A stretch of DNA of 64,000 bases. Origin: Chamaea fasciata (taxonomy: Eukaryota; Chordata; Aves; Passeriformes; Sylviidae). Position 1 is the stretch's first letter. Each line of letters opens with the position of its first letter. Below the pieces are notes generated by a model. That model saw only the letters and a list, made by a program, of their open reading frames with translations, was not told the DNA's origin and made no database searches. A program made the translations under genes and the position numbers. Positions 1-13,700 of this stretch are shown here, in pieces. Location: NCBI GenBank assembly GCA_029207755.1, contig JARCOQ010000002.1, forward strand, positions 56,323,172-56,387,171, read 5' to 3'.

Positions 1-1727
1 TTGGATATCTTGGACACACTTAAACATATTAGCTTCGATTCCAGTGCTGTGGTTGGACATTCACAAGAAGGTCCCCACCACTTGAAGCATTTCCATTCTC
101 TGGGGGTGGAAAAAGGAGCTTTCAACCTTTTTTCTAAGCTGAGGTAGAAAGGCACTTAAAAAATGAGGTTTTTTATATTTTTCTGTATTTTTCCACCTGC
201 ATTGCATTCAGCATATATGACATACCAAGTATGCACTAATTCTCATCAATTCATGCTAGCATGAAACTTCCATCTTTACTTGGCATATAGTATGAAACCT
301 AATTTGACTAAATTCTTCAAGGAAATGTTGTTCTTCATTCTCTTCACTGTAAACATGCCAGTTGGCCTTTTTTTAAATAATTTTGCATAACATTTGACGG
401 TATGATTTCATCCACATGGTAGCTGGGTAGTTGCTGCCAGCCAGACACGTAGTAACAACCTGCAGCGCGTCACTAAAATGAAAAATGTACTAAAAGCAGA
501 GCAAAATGTACATACCTCTCTGTTAATCCTTCAGATAGAACTGAAGTAACAAAACAGGTAATTTAAAAAAAAAACAGGTGTGTTTTTTCAGTAGGTCCTG
601 ATAGTTGCCTTGAAATCCAGTACTTTCTGTTTGTAAGAGCATCTAAACTATTGAAAAAATTCTGCATTTCTCCCAGTTTACAGGGCTTACTGCCTGGAAC
701 TCACATTGGCACCTGAGAAATGTTTTTAGCCTACAGTTTTCTTTCATGGACTTCCTCCAACATGTGTGTTCTTCTTCATAATTATAATTCCTCTCATTAA
801 CCTAACAACTGCTTCAGCACATACCTACCTGTAAGCAACAGAATGGTTTTCAACAATTCCCTTGATTTTTGGGTTTTACAAGTGGGAAATTATTTATGCA
901 GATGAAAGAATTATTTTCTAAATGAAGTGCTTTAGAAAGAGAGAAGTCACAGAGAAAAAAGCCTTGGGAAAAAGTGTTTTACTGGAACAGCAGCAGAGCT
1001 GTGGAAGAACAATCCACCATCCACCTAATTTCCCTCCCAGCATTTTTATTTCCCCAGCTAAATTCTCCACCCCCCACCAGTGCCAGCACCTCCTGGTCAT
1101 TCTGCTGGCATGGAGAACCACCTCAGCACCTCCTTCAGAGTGCCAACATCAGGGACTAATGTCATTGAATGTTATTTTCCTTATGGACTTTATGCTGAGA
1201 CATCTAGCAGGGGGCTTGGAGTTATTTTTGTCATCCCACCCCTTTCACTGCTCTGACTTTCTGCTGAAGTCAACAGATACCCTGCAAGTCAGAAGAAAAC
1301 TGACATGAAAGAACATGGCTGTAGATGGTGCGGTGCTTGTTCAAACCACTGCTAACCTTCACTAACCACGCCTTCCAGTGCTCCTGGCTGGGGCCACATA
1401 CTAATACATTTATTTAAGAATATTGGTGAAACAGGCTTAAGACATTCTAGCTTTGTTTCATAAAATCACCTTTGGGAAGAGTGATTCACTCCAATCTCTT
1501 AGACCCCTGATGACCAGGACTTTAGATCCTTCCTAGAGGATGTAGTTAGTAAATTACCTAAACCTGCTGCCTGCAATATGTATCTAATTCCCCATAAATA
1601 TGTGGAAAACATTCCATGTGTCTTCACTAATAACTTTTGGTGGGTTTAGAGGTTGTTGTCACACATTTCTACTCTCAACCAACCTAATTTCATTCTCATC
1701 ATCAACCTCTCAGCTCACACTTCCAAG
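1..1727. other. Upstream intergenic DNA, no gene recognised
   Basis: AT-rich single-copy-looking sequence. The open frames around 920-1310 are short, overlap in several frames and match no family I recognise. No CR1 tail, LTR end or RNA gene was seen. Confidence 0.5.
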
Positions 1728-1792
1728 ATGTTGTTTGTGGCTTGCTTGAAATGCAGTGCCCATGCTCCATCTGAGGCCTCACCTTAAGTAAC
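1728..1792 (-). repeat. Possible old CR1 LINE remnant
   Basis: The stretch around 1748-1782 (an 'atgcagtgcccatgctcc' block followed by 'tctgaggcctcacc') resembles the reverse complement of the CR1 segment that normally reads as 'ggtgaggcctcacc...gtgctcc' in avian genomes. Only a short piece aligns by eye and no CR1 3' end is nearby, so the call is weak. Confidence 0.28.
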
Positions 1793-4700
1793 AGCAGCCT
1801 GGGTTTGCCCAGGTGTGATGTACAAACTCCTTGATTGATCATCCTGACCATTGATGAGGATATTCAGATATCCTTCCTGTTTGTGTGTAAACCAGGACTT
1901 CCTCCTGTTGGCATCTCTTGAGATCTGTGAGCACCAGGGAATATTTCAGGTGAAACATCATTTCCGAGAAAAATATCACATCAGTGTCGAAAGCTTCAGT
2001 GAGTCTACCCCATCCACAGGCCTGATCTGTTTGACATTATCTGTCCTTGAAAAGCCTGTATTAGTTACACCCCTCCCTGTTTTCTTCTAAGTAATTAGAA
2101 ACATTTTATTTTTATTTTGTGAGGAATATAAGTTTATGTGATGGATCAGTAATTCCCAAGTTCCTTCTTTTTATCCTTTTTTAAAGTTTCACTTCATAAT
2201 ACAAGACCTGAAATGATTAAACACAGGATGTGTTCTAACCTCATTTTTACATACAAGCCAAACACCTCTGATGGAGCTTTGCATTTGAGGTTGCCCACTT
2301 TGGGATGCCTGGCACAAACTTTTAAACTCATTCAGACCTTGCAGATACAACTTTTTGACAAACATTTATTCTAAAAGAGAAAGAGAAATGACTAGTAAAG
2401 CATGAAGGTTACTGATGTGATACTTTAAAATCACGGAAAAAATAAATATGCTACTTCTGAAACGCTCAGAACTAAAATAGAGGTTTTGGTTAAACAATCT
2501 CTAAAAAACTAAAGAAAAATAGGAACGGGAGAAAAGAACTTTACTCCTAACACTGAAAAAGGAGAAAACAGGTGGCAAAATTATTTGTTTGGGAAAAGGA
2601 AAAATTTAGCCCACCCAACAACTAGGCGCTTAGATGGAGCCATTTCTTTCATTGTGTTTTAATATGCACAGTATTGCTTTCCAATTACAGCAAATCCGTA
2701 TATAAAGTTCCTACTTTGGTAATTTTTCTTTTCTAAGTCTATCAAGGTACACATTCCAACAAAAATTAAAACAGATTTTTTTTTTCTCAAACTCACCTGC
2801 TTAACAGAGGAAAGTGACAGAATTTTCCCTGTGGAGTTTTATTGCCTGCACAAGTGAAAGGAAGAAGCAACTAGATGTGTGGAAGTATTGGGTGAGTATG
2901 AATGCATTTGTGTGACCAATCTGAATAAGTAACATGATGGACTCACATCCATGGTCCTGGTCTTCTCTGGAGATGAGCTAGGGGATACTTAGACAAATAT
3001 TGTTGTCTTAGCAGAAAAGAAAAAACCTAGAAAACTAGTTTCCCCAAGAGTTGGTGGATGTAGTGCTGAAAACCAGAGTATTTCTGTGGCCAAGCCAGTG
3101 AGGTATGTGTTTACTGTAAAGGACTCAGTTTGTCTCATTTATTTCACTTCTAGCACATGCTGAAAGAACACAGTCTCAGTGGGGGACCTTGCAAATTGAC
3201 AGATTTCAGAAGAGAAATATCTGCTGTATAAAGATGGTATGAAAAGAAGGAAGGAAGATGTCTATGACAAACAGTAGAGAATGAAGGATGTGCCTGTTTA
3301 CTTTTCTAAGATGATATATTTTTCTGACAGTAAAAAAATAAGTTAGTTACTCCACAAAGACCAATACTAAGTAAAACTGATGCTTTTAGCAATTGAGTCA
3401 AGTATAACAAGATTAAAATAATTCTTACTATAAATCCTGTAATTTAAATTCAATTATCTCAGGGACAAATTGCTCATAGATTCTATTACCTTAATGTGGA
3501 GTTGAAATTCTGGCATTGCTCTAATAGTCTTCCCACATTACTTTCAAGGGATCCCATCATATGGTTTGCATAGCTATTTTTACTTTCAAATAAAGAGAGG
3601 GTGTAACATGACTTACCAGAAAAGAAAATAATTTTTTTGTTACTTTAGCCTTATTTAAGTTTCATTTCTAATTTAAAGAAATAGTCTTAATCCACGAAAC
3701 AGCCATAGGGAATAAGGGGAACTCCAAATTAACATTGGTTAGATGTAACCAAGCCTAGTTTAGATAAATGAAAAGCTAATCAAAAAGGACATTTCTCTAA
3801 GCTTTAGATTGGAAAAGATGAAATGTGCAGGGGTGAAGACTCGTGTTAATGGGTCCTGAATATGGACATCATTGTGTCATTTACCACAGAAGTTGCACAT
3901 GAATAATGTTTGGTTTTCGGGAAAAATATTTTATTGTCTTATTGAAGATTTGCACTGTTAAAATTTTTATATTATTAATACTACAGTGAGATGTAATGAG
4001 TAAGTGTGCATTACTGTTAGGGACTTGCAACTTTAAGGAGTTTATTAATAGAATTTACCAATCTGCATTACTACTGTCAAATTAAAGCATATCCAGGTAT
4101 GCATACTTCTACCACCTCCTTGATATTTTAGGAGCAACCATATTCCCTAGAGCCTAGCTGGTCCTAAAATCTTGCTTCACAGTGTGGTGAAATAAGACTA
4201 GTGAGATTTTTCAGACAGCAGTGGAAATTTCTCGTCACTCGATGGAAGAATTGTGACTTCTGGTGGGTCCTGCCAGTCCAGTCCACAGAGGGTGTGGTGT
4301 GGTGGGAAAGGCAGGTTTGTCCATCCTGCTGGGATGCTGTGCAGCATGGGAGACAGATCTGTGAACAGATCTGCCAGGCTGTGAAATACCTGAGGAGCTA
4401 AATCTTCCCTTGTGAGGAGTGGTGGAGTGAGGCAATGGGGACTAGCAAATACACTTTTGACCAGGTGAATAGCAAAAAGGTAAATTAAGGACAAATTCTG
4501 AAGATACTTTATGCTTTATGTTTTTCTGTACTCCTACAATGTCAGAACAGGGACACAATTTAGAAGCAACATTGTTTTTCTGTGTGAGGTTTGTGAAACT
4601 TAGAGGGAGTTTCATGTTGGCGACCTGGTGGGTGAAACTATGCCAGGTGGAAATGTTTGTGGTTTGGATGGAAAAGTACCAATCTGATGAACCTAGAAAA

Positions 4701-5644
4701 GACTGAGCATCTCCTGGTCGGCCAGATTTATTAGGCTACAGTTTCTAAGATGAAAGCATCTGAATCCCATGGAAACAAGCAGAGAAGGAGTTAGAGACAG
4801 GCAGGCTTTACATGATAATATTTGTAGATGTCATTGAGGACCAAGGGGATGATAAACCATGAAAATGGCAAATCATTGAAATAAATTATTTGGATTGGCT
4901 GGTGAGATGAAGATAAGCAAATATATTTCTAAACAGAAAAATGCATAATTTTGCACTGAAATAAAAATTTTGTAGGAAATATATATATATATATCTTTAT
5001 TAGGTATTCCTTAGGGCATGTCTCCATTTTGATAAGGTCGTAGGACTCATGGTCATTAATCAGCTGGGTAATTTCTAAAGCCAGAATCAAATCATAAATT
5101 TGATTTATGAGTAGAATTTCTGGTACTTGTGAGGAATATTGCCTGTGTATTTGGCACTGAGGCACACACAGCTGCAGCATGGCCTCTGGTTCTGTGGTCC
5201 ACAGTCCAAGACACATGATTACTGTTTAGGAAGGGTGCAGGGGACAGCCTGCAAAGCACCTGAAAGACCTGAAAGACCACGAAACATTCTTTACACTTAA
5301 AGACTCAGGAAATTTGTCCTGATTAACATGAGAAGTTGAGAGATGACTTAAGTCAAAGTTTGGAGGTCACAACATGAGAAAGATGGGAGGGGTTTTCTTC
5401 ACTCTATGTATGAGCTATCAGAAACTCCATCTACTTTAAGTTTAAAAGTAGCACTAGAAACAAGGACAGATTTTAAACCAATAATAAAGTAATCATTGGA
5501 ATAACACACTGAGGTTTGAGTTCAAAATTTTTAATTAGAAGATTGTGTGTTGTTTTAAAAGAAGTACTCATTCAAACTCAGGTGTATATTATGGGTTGCC
5601 CTATAGAGAATTAAATTATCAACTCCCACTTTTCTGTGTATGTG
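1793..5644. other. Intergenic DNA with a short (TA)n tract
   Basis: No exon, RNA gene or clear transposable element was seen. A short TA alternation lies near 4979-4995. The ORFs around 4200-4500 are present on both strands and look like chance reading frames in locally GC-richer sequence. Confidence 0.5.
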
Positions 5645-6746
5645 TGTTGGGTTTGCATGGCCAGATTTTGGTAGTGAGGGGCTACAAGGGTGGCTTCTGT
5701 GAGAACATGCCAGAAGCTTCTCCCATGTCCTGCAGAGCCAAAGCCAGACTCCTCCAGGATGGACATGCTGCTGTCCAAGGCTGGGCCAATCAGAAATGGT
5801 GGTAACATTTCTTTGATAACAGACCTAAGAAGGGAAAAAACAATTATTGTGCAGATGTAATTGTTGCTGGAAAAGAGCAACGGGAGGATGTAGGAGAGGA
5901 AGAGCCCTGCGGACACCAAGGTCGGGGGAGAAGGAGGGGCAAGAGATGCTCCAAGTGCCAGAACTGAGATTCCACTGCAGCTTGTGGTGAAGACCATGGT
6001 GAAACATCTGTCCCCCTGCAGCCCACAGAGGTTCACAGTGATGCAGAGATTCACCCACAGTTCATGGAGGAGCCCACACTGGAGCACGTCGATGCTCATA
6101 ATGAGGCTGTGAATCCATAGGAAACCTGTGCTGGGACAGGCTCCTGGCAGGAACCTGTAGAGCCGTGGAGAGAGGAGCCCATGCTGGAGCTGAGGTTTGC
6201 TGGTTGCACTTGTGACCCTGAGGGGGACCCACACTGAAGCAGGCTGTGTCTGAAGAACTACACCCTGTGGAAGAGTGACCCATGTTTCAGCAGTTTGTAG
6301 AGAACTGTTGCCCATGGGATGGACTCACATTGGAGAAGTTTGTGGAGGACTGTCTCCCATGGGGGGGACCCTATACTGGAGCAGGAGAAGGACTCCTCTC
6401 CCTGAGCAGCAGCAGGAACAACATGTGATAAAATGACCATAATCCCCACTCCCTGTCTCTTTGAGTCGCTAGGAGAGAAGGTAGAGCTGGAAAGGAGGGA
6501 GAGGTGGGGGTGTTTTAAAGTCTCTTTTACTTCTTATTAACTTGCTCTGATTTTGCTAGTAATAAATTATTATTCCCAGTTCAAGTCTCTTTTGCCCATG
6601 ATGGTATTGTGTGAGCAATCTCTCCCTATCCTTATATCAAAGCATGAACCCTTCATTATATTTTCTCTTCCTTGCCAAGCTTCAGAGGAGAGTCATAGAG
6701 TGGCTTTGGTGAGTGTCTAGCATTCAGCCCAGGTCAACCCACCACA
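5645..6746 (+). mobile_element. ERV-like LTR, about 1.1 kb, probable solo copy
   Basis: The element opens with TGTTGGGTTTGCATGG and closes with CAACCCACCACA, the TG...CA ends of a family of avian ERV LTRs that I recognise from its 5' segment (TTTGGTAGTGAGGGGCTACA). A polyadenylation signal AATAAA lies at 6561-6566, fitting + orientation. The middle (about 6066-6384) is built from degenerate repeated units. No second LTR and no gag/pol reading frame was seen nearby, so this is probably a solo LTR. The flanking five bases (atgtg / gcaag) do not match, so no target-site duplication is visible. A 234-codon open frame on the minus strand across 5611-6315 is internal to the LTR and is not treated as a gene. 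Confidence 0.75.
6067..6384 (+). repeat. Degenerate tandem sub-repeats inside the LTR
   Basis: Related blocks of the form 'gacccacactggagcag' recur at about 6067, 6172, 6222, 6273, 6319 and 6364. The last four are spaced 51, 46 and 45 bases apart. They share a 'gga-ccca-(c/t)a-tgga-gcag' core, several followed by 'tttgtggaggactgt' or 'cccatggg' variants. Confidence 0.6.
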
Positions 6747-7701
6747 GCAAGGAAAATCTCCTGTAGCATATATGGTGTATAATCTTTTCTGACCAGATAA
6801 TCAGCAGGGAATCTTTTGAGTTTATAATCACAGAAATATGATATATTGTCTCTAGGTTAGGGGGAAAAAAAATCTATTTTATTAGACCAAATAAGGGCAT
6901 ACAAATATCCTTATCCTGTCACAAAAGCAATATATTTTGTAATTAAAGGAGGTCTGGGTCACAATAAAAACCAGAGTACTAAGAATTCTACAGCTGATGC
7001 ATGTTTTCTGTGTCTTCCATCCTATTCTCCCGATGATCTCCTAGATAGCAATGATTGAAGCTGTCTTTTTATTAGATATGACAGCTTCCACTGATGAGGG
7101 TGTTTGTAATTCTCAGTGAAGAACAGATGTTAAGATGAAATATCTTTGGTTCTCTAACCACAGAGTTGGTTTTTGGTAGACTACTCAGACAGTGGTTCTA
7201 TGATCATTAAATACCAGCTCTACACAGTTGTACATCATTTAGCAGTACAAATTTGATAAAAATCAGGCAAGAGCATATGATCACATTTCAGTTGGTTTAG
7301 CCGGAGCACACAGCACAGTGTTTACATTCACTTTACAATTTTATGTTGATTTTATTCTGGCTTCAGGAAGATAGTATGAAGTTAAAGTTGCCTAGACAGA
7401 GAATTAGTTGCTCCACATTAAATCTACATCAACCTGATAGGACAAAATTCTCTCTTCAGTTTATTGTTAACAAGTCAGTGGAATGCATATAATGCATTCT
7501 TATGATTACAGTGGCTTTGAGATTTGACGCTAAGTTCCCAAAAAATGGATTCACTTTGTTGTTAAACCACAGCTTGAGAGCCAAGTTGGACTGAGAGTAT
7601 AAACAGAGATATCAAAGAGTAATCTCATTGTGCCTTCTCTCCAACAACAAATGCCAAGCTCTGGAATACCTTTGAATTTGCCAGTGATTTCTGAAAATAA
7701 G
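6747..7701. other. Intergenic DNA, nothing recognised
   Basis: AT-rich sequence between the LTR and the A41 tract. No gene, RNA gene or repeat family was identified. Confidence 0.45.

Positions 7702-7742
<41 letters not shown>
7702..7742 (+). repeat. Poly-A tract (A41)
   Basis: Forty-one consecutive A residues, preceded by 'ctgaaaataag' and followed by 'gagagagg'. It could be a simple-sequence expansion or the tail of a retroposed RNA; no parent transcript was recognised in the preceding few hundred bases. Confidence 0.9.
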
Positions 7743-7745
<3 letters not shown>

Positions 7746-10700
7746 AGAGGAAATTCTTTAGCCATAACAGGAACACTTTCAGGAAAAGAGCTGGAGGTAA
7801 GGATGGTTTACTTTGAACTTGTTCTTTCAAAGTCAATTTGTGTGTCTTTAGATGTACAGCATTATTTGTAAGGGGTTAAATTCCCTCCAGTTTGACCTAC
7901 ATTGAGTTTTGTGGTTTGGGCGGGTGCTGTGTGGGCTGGGCACACCAATGGATTTTAAGGATGGTAGTGGTCTGAGTAAATGAATTATGTAAAAGAATGA
8001 TTAACTTCTTTGTCAACTGGCTGAACAATTTTAGAAACCATAAAGGTGAGTTGGTTGAAGTTTGGGTCACAATGATTATACTATTATTAAAAGCTGAAAG
8101 AAGCCGTGGTGACAAAGAACTGCTTTGAAATTAGCTTGGGAGGGAGTGTTCCATAAAACCCAGGCAATACAAACATCAGTGTGGTCAGTGTAGGAATGGA
8201 CTTTGGTGGATGGATTTTTAAGGAAAAATGCCTTGGCCAGTCTGGAATTACAGTATCAGAATTTATGATGTAGGAAACATGAGAAACAAGGACTTAAAAA
8301 AGACTAGATAATGAGCAGACAGATTATGGGCACAGTCTTTGCGGTGTATTTCTGGAATGAGACCACTTATCTTCATGGAGACAGATGAATGTATCTCTGT
8401 GATAGCCAGATTAGGTTCTGTGTCATTGCTCTCATTGCTCTACATTTTTAAAATAAATTTTAAAAACCTGTTTCAGGGCATGGAATAGTCCAGAAAGGGG
8501 AGCTTCACCCTGATCTGGTGGATTTCACACATCTTTTACTATGTGAATTCACAAATGTTGATGTCTTTATGAAGAGTCATTAGCCTTCAGGTCAAAAGAA
8601 CAGTAGCATGCCAACTCCTCAAAGCAGAAACTTCAGTGCTACTAGGTAATCTTTGAAGACCCTTGGAAGCACCACTTCACAAAAATATGTAGAAAGTCTG
8701 ATGATCTTTTTTTTCTTTTACTTGGAGATAAAAAAGCTCCATTCTATTGTAGTTTTGAATGCAGAGTCTCTCATACACTCATACAGTACATAGGATAAAT
8801 CTTGTCTGGTTTTTTTGGCTTATTTTCATCCCACATTGAGAAAACACATCGCTAAAAATACTTTGGGATGCTTTCCAGGGAATACCACCCATGTGTCCCT
8901 CAAGAGACTCTTCTTTAATGTTCCTTAACCCAAATGGTATTCAGCATTTCCTGTGACAGACTGTGCCTCCACAAATAAGCTACATAAGTTCCTAGTATGA
9001 GCTGTGCACTGCATACGGTGGAATAATTGCCTTAAAAGAATGTTGAGGCTACAAAATGAAGCAGTCATAGAGGTAGGCAATGCCAAAATTAAGGCAGTCT
9101 GTGCAAACTCAATATGGTCCTGTTGTGCAAAAGCCTAGCCTGAGCCAGTGTCTCATCACACGTTTTTATCTCCGGATTCATTCCAGCTACAGGTACATCC
9201 AGCTACTGAGTGGATGAGAAGCCACTTGATATTTCTTGATATTCATCATCTGTAGTAACTCTTCTTAGTGGTTTAGTATCTTATACTTGCCATCCAAAAA
9301 AAAGAGAAGTCAGTCAGCATGAACATGGCTCACTTGACAAACAAAATGGACTCTGATCCTCTCTGTATTCCTTCCCTCTCTGTTGTGGCAAAGCTGTGTC
9401 CAGATCACCTACACTTTAAGGAATTCCCCTGCTGTGTTTTCAAACACTTCCCTTCAAACAACAAGGCCCTGGTATCCCAAACAGTGGAAAGCATTATGCA
9501 ACCCAAGCTACAGATGCTACCAGCTGTTTTCTGCCTCACATAGTATGCCCTTCACAACTGCTGTAGGAAGGAAAACTTGATCCTTATGTCAGTAATATCT
9601 GTTCTACACCTTGAATTACCAGGTGGATTTTTTTTTCTTGGGTGAAGCACAAAATCCTGCTTCTCAGTGCACCAAAGCTCTTCAGTGAATATCCCTCCTT
9701 CCATCATCCTTCTTGGTTTCAGACAGCTGAATCCTACAGCATGGGTCCCAGGGAGAAGCAGACTTTCATCTAAATACTAGGTTTGTGTTTTTTCTATGAG
9801 CCAGTGACTATAAGTACCAGGCTGCAGAAAAACATCCTAACACCCAAACCCTTTGAACAGGGCATAAAAGACATTCTGTTTGAGAAATCAATGGAAAAAC
9901 AGATGTCTAAATGGGTGCAAAGCGGTGCTGCTGCTATTAACGATGCAATGATTAATGATTCCAAGTATTTGGGATACAGTTAACCCTTTTCATAGACTCA
10001 TCTCGGCATATAAATAGAACTTGTATGATTTGACTTCTTCCTAAGCCACACAAATAGCCTATTTTGCGTTGGGTTACAACAGATTCAGGGACAAATAAGG
10101 CACTGACATGCAGAACTTTGCAGAACCTCCCTTATCATTAAAATAGGCAAAACATTGGTCCCCCTTCCCCCCTCCTAAACCTGCTAGGCTAATGGCAATA
10201 AAAAGAAAAAAAAAATAGCTCCATAACTTCGAGCAGCCTCAGACCCTCTCCTCTGGTTGTTGCAATCTTTCTGTTTGGCCTCTGAAGGGGTGAAGTAGCC
10301 CTTTCACACGTCTTCTGCGGGGGTGAAGGAGACAAGCCCTACCAGCCTGTTTTAAGTGCAGTGTCTTTGGGAGAGAGGAGGCTTTTTGGAGTTGGGAAGG
10401 AGAGCTGCCGGCTTTGGCCTGAGCTGGTGTTTTCTACCTAGTGATATTGAATGGGTCTCCAAACAGGGCTGTGCAGAAGCCTCCCCACCACTATTTTTAT
10501 AAGCTGGTTGTTTACTATGAGATCAAACATGTTGCTTATTTGTTTCATACTATCCCAGATATGACTTCTCTGAAGTGAAGTGGTTTACAAAGGTTATCCA
10601 CAGTTGTCAGTAGCCTCAACTTTCTTCAGGAGCCTGAGTAATCTGCAGTTACAGGGATAAGACGCCTGATAATTCTCCCTCCAAAAAGACAGGGTAAAAG

Positions 10701-13700
10701 CATGCAGAGCCTGCCTAGTGCTGATAGCAGTTTTACACGTTGAATCGTTGAAGCTGAGGGAGCTGCAGCTGCCAAAAAAATGGGAACATTTTTAAATTAA
10801 GACACCACACAGACCTAGGAAAATTCTCACTTAGCAAATGAAATGAGGACAAACAGTAAAAGAGAGGTACTTCATTACTGATTTTAGCAGCTAACTTTCC
10901 CTCAAGGGTGCATCAGGCTTCTTTTTTATTTTCTAATCAACTCTTCTTCTGGGTGTAGAAGTGGGGAGAAGTGCAAGACCTTAGTCATCCATTCAAATCT
11001 GGTTCACGCCATAGGTGTGCATGGGAGGATCAGACCCATCACTCTGACCCTTGTTTTGCCATAAAAAGGCAAGACTTCAGCACTCTTCACCTTCTGTACT
11101 CAGGCAGAGTGGCATCTCCTTTCACACTTCCTCCCGCTTCCATGTAGCTGGTGCTTTTGAATTCTCCAGAGCACAGTGTATGACTGAGCTGCTGAGAGTT
11201 ATCACAGGGGACTGGGACTACAATGCAAAAGTGGCGGAGGCACGCAGTTATTCAGCTATATTTATCCTGATGGGAAGGGAAGTGGAAGTAATGAGGAGAG
11301 GTATGTTGGTGGAACTGAGCAGCAGGAAGGACATGACATTTCAAAGGAGGGAAAATGCAAATGAGAATCTCCTTAAGGCTAGTTAAAAGGAAGGGAAGGC
11401 AGGACTGAACAGAGGAGGAGTATATGTATCCAGCAGAGAGAGTGCTGTGGTGTTGTGCTCTGTGCCTCTGCATAGCTTTCCCATCAACAAAGAACTGAAA
11501 AGAGGATATAGGTTTCTTTTTCACATGCAGCTTTCTAATTCACTCAACCATACCATTCCTTTCCACCTCAAGTAAGCAAGAGAGTACAAGAAGACAGAAA
11601 TAAATGAGAAAGTAAGAAAGACACGCTCTTTCCCACTTGTAGGATCGTCAGACTAAATGTATAATTTCTGCAGCTCCATAGAAAGCAATGAAGCTGAAAT
11701 TACTTCTTCATGCATGGATTACAGTATTGCGTAGTGATTTTTAGGCATCCATAAAATGCAGTGTAAATAGTTTATGTTCAGTGCTAAGGGTGAGGTGCTT
11801 TGTTTGTTTACGTCTATTAGATCATGGTTATTCTGCAAGGTCAAGGAAATATCTGATTGAAAAATTTAGTACAAATAAGGGAATTATTTTGAAAAAAAAG
11901 GTGGAAAAGGTTTTCAGAGTGATAAAATGAAAGTTTAAAATTACCTCCATTTGAAGAAAGAGGGAAAAAATAGTTTAGAAATATACAGTAGAATTGTGCA
12001 AGCTCAGGCAGTACAGGAAGAACAAATAAAGTTATTATACCCATTTTTATTTGTTCAAGATGGGAGAAAATCAGAGAGAGATGAAAGGCAGAAGAGACAT
12101 CATGCCAGACAACTTTCTGATAGATAATGGGCATTCCAGACTTGCTATCTTAAGTTTTTGCTTAGCTTATGTCTGACATCCATCTGTTAGGTTTTGCTGT
12201 ACATCACACCTACGTGGACTCAGTTCTTAGATTTTCTTCCTGGAGGAATAAAAGAAGTTCATTGGGGTGGAGGACTAATGGAAGCGAGTAATCTTTAATA
12301 TGGAACAGACTTCATATTCAGGTTGTTTCATAAAAGTAATCAAAACAAAAAAAAATGGGAAAAAATCAGATTAGCAGGATAGAAACATAAACAATGAACA
12401 AAATAATAACAGATTTAAATTAAACACAAGTGCATAAGGAGGATAAACCTTTCAGTCACAATCTGTTGCATTAGTGTAGATACACAGACTGGTAAATTCT
12501 GTGGTGTCTGGTTCTTAAGGAATAAATGCCACTTTGTGTCCTCTGACTGCATCTGAAGTCAATAAATCCATCTGCTGCCTTTCACGCATGTAAAATGCAT
12601 TTTCATCCCCTCCAAGCCATGTTTGTTGGCCAGCTTGCTATAAATAAATGACCTGCATGACACATTCATATCCTTGAATTTCAGCCATTAATTTAACTAT
12701 GCATATTGCAGTCTCTCCCAGGTACAGGAGGAAAGGGGAGCACAAACAGCAATAGTCTTAAGGTGCTTCCCTTGCCATTATAGGCTGTCAAATGTGATTT
12801 AAAAATATTTGACAAATGATAAATAAAGACAACAGGTAATTTCAACAAGAGCAGTCTATTTTAATTTCTCTTTTGTGATACTTTCTCTCAGAGTTCCTGG
12901 TAGCACCTCTGGAGACTGAGGGAAATATGGAGAATAACATTGATCTCCTTCCATTGAGTGAATGCAACACCTTCATTTCATTGTACTATGTTAACTTGTC
13001 AAAACTCATCATCCTCATGCTACACAATAAAACACTCCTTGGTGCAACACAGTACTGTGTTGCCACCCAGCTCACCTAGAAGAAAAATTCCACATAAACT
13101 ATTTTGTACCCTTTGTTGCTTTGCTTTGACAAATTTTCCCTTTAAAGATAATGCCTGTGAGATGTTAATTAACATATTGTTTGGAAAAAATCTGAAGAAA
13201 CCTCTTCCATTGAATCAGTCTTAACATACTAAACTAGTTTTTATTCTCACCTGTTTGCATTTATCTTTCGATGCAAATCATATTTTCTCCCTTTTTTTCT
13301 TTCCAGAGAAACTTGAATTTCATTCCAATTTTGAAGAAATTCAAGCCAGCCAGTTGTCAATAAAGAATGTCCCATCTTATTGAAGACCAAAATTAAACAG
13401 AATTAATGGTCTTTGGTGTTGCTCCCACATGTAGTAGGGTTGCTTTTCACTACTTGATGTAGGCATGATTTCTGTTTTAGAATAATGCTATTGCTAAGAC
13501 ACCCACACAACTCCCCTCTTGACTTGCTGAATTTCTAACTTATGTTTTCCATCAGATTGTTTGCCATAGAAGCAGACTAAAGAGAAAATATTTTTAAGAG
13601 ACAAAGTGCTCTTCTCAATCAAAAGTATACGGACAGTCTGGGTACACTTGTGCTGCAAGTCTTAAGTTTTATCTGTTTGTTCGCATTTTTGGTGAGAACT

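Noticed and set aside
5611..6315. 234-codon minus-strand ORF
   Set aside because: It lies inside a recognisable ERV-type LTR, antisense to it, and is kept open by the LTR's internal repeat units.
7612..7836. Minus-strand ORF with a poly-Phe stretch
   Set aside because: The Phe run is the A41 tract read on the other strand.
9783..9983. 66-codon ORF (MCFFYEPVT...) with protein-like composition
   Set aside because: Composition alone is not evidence; no homologue, splice sites or neighbouring coding signal was recognised.
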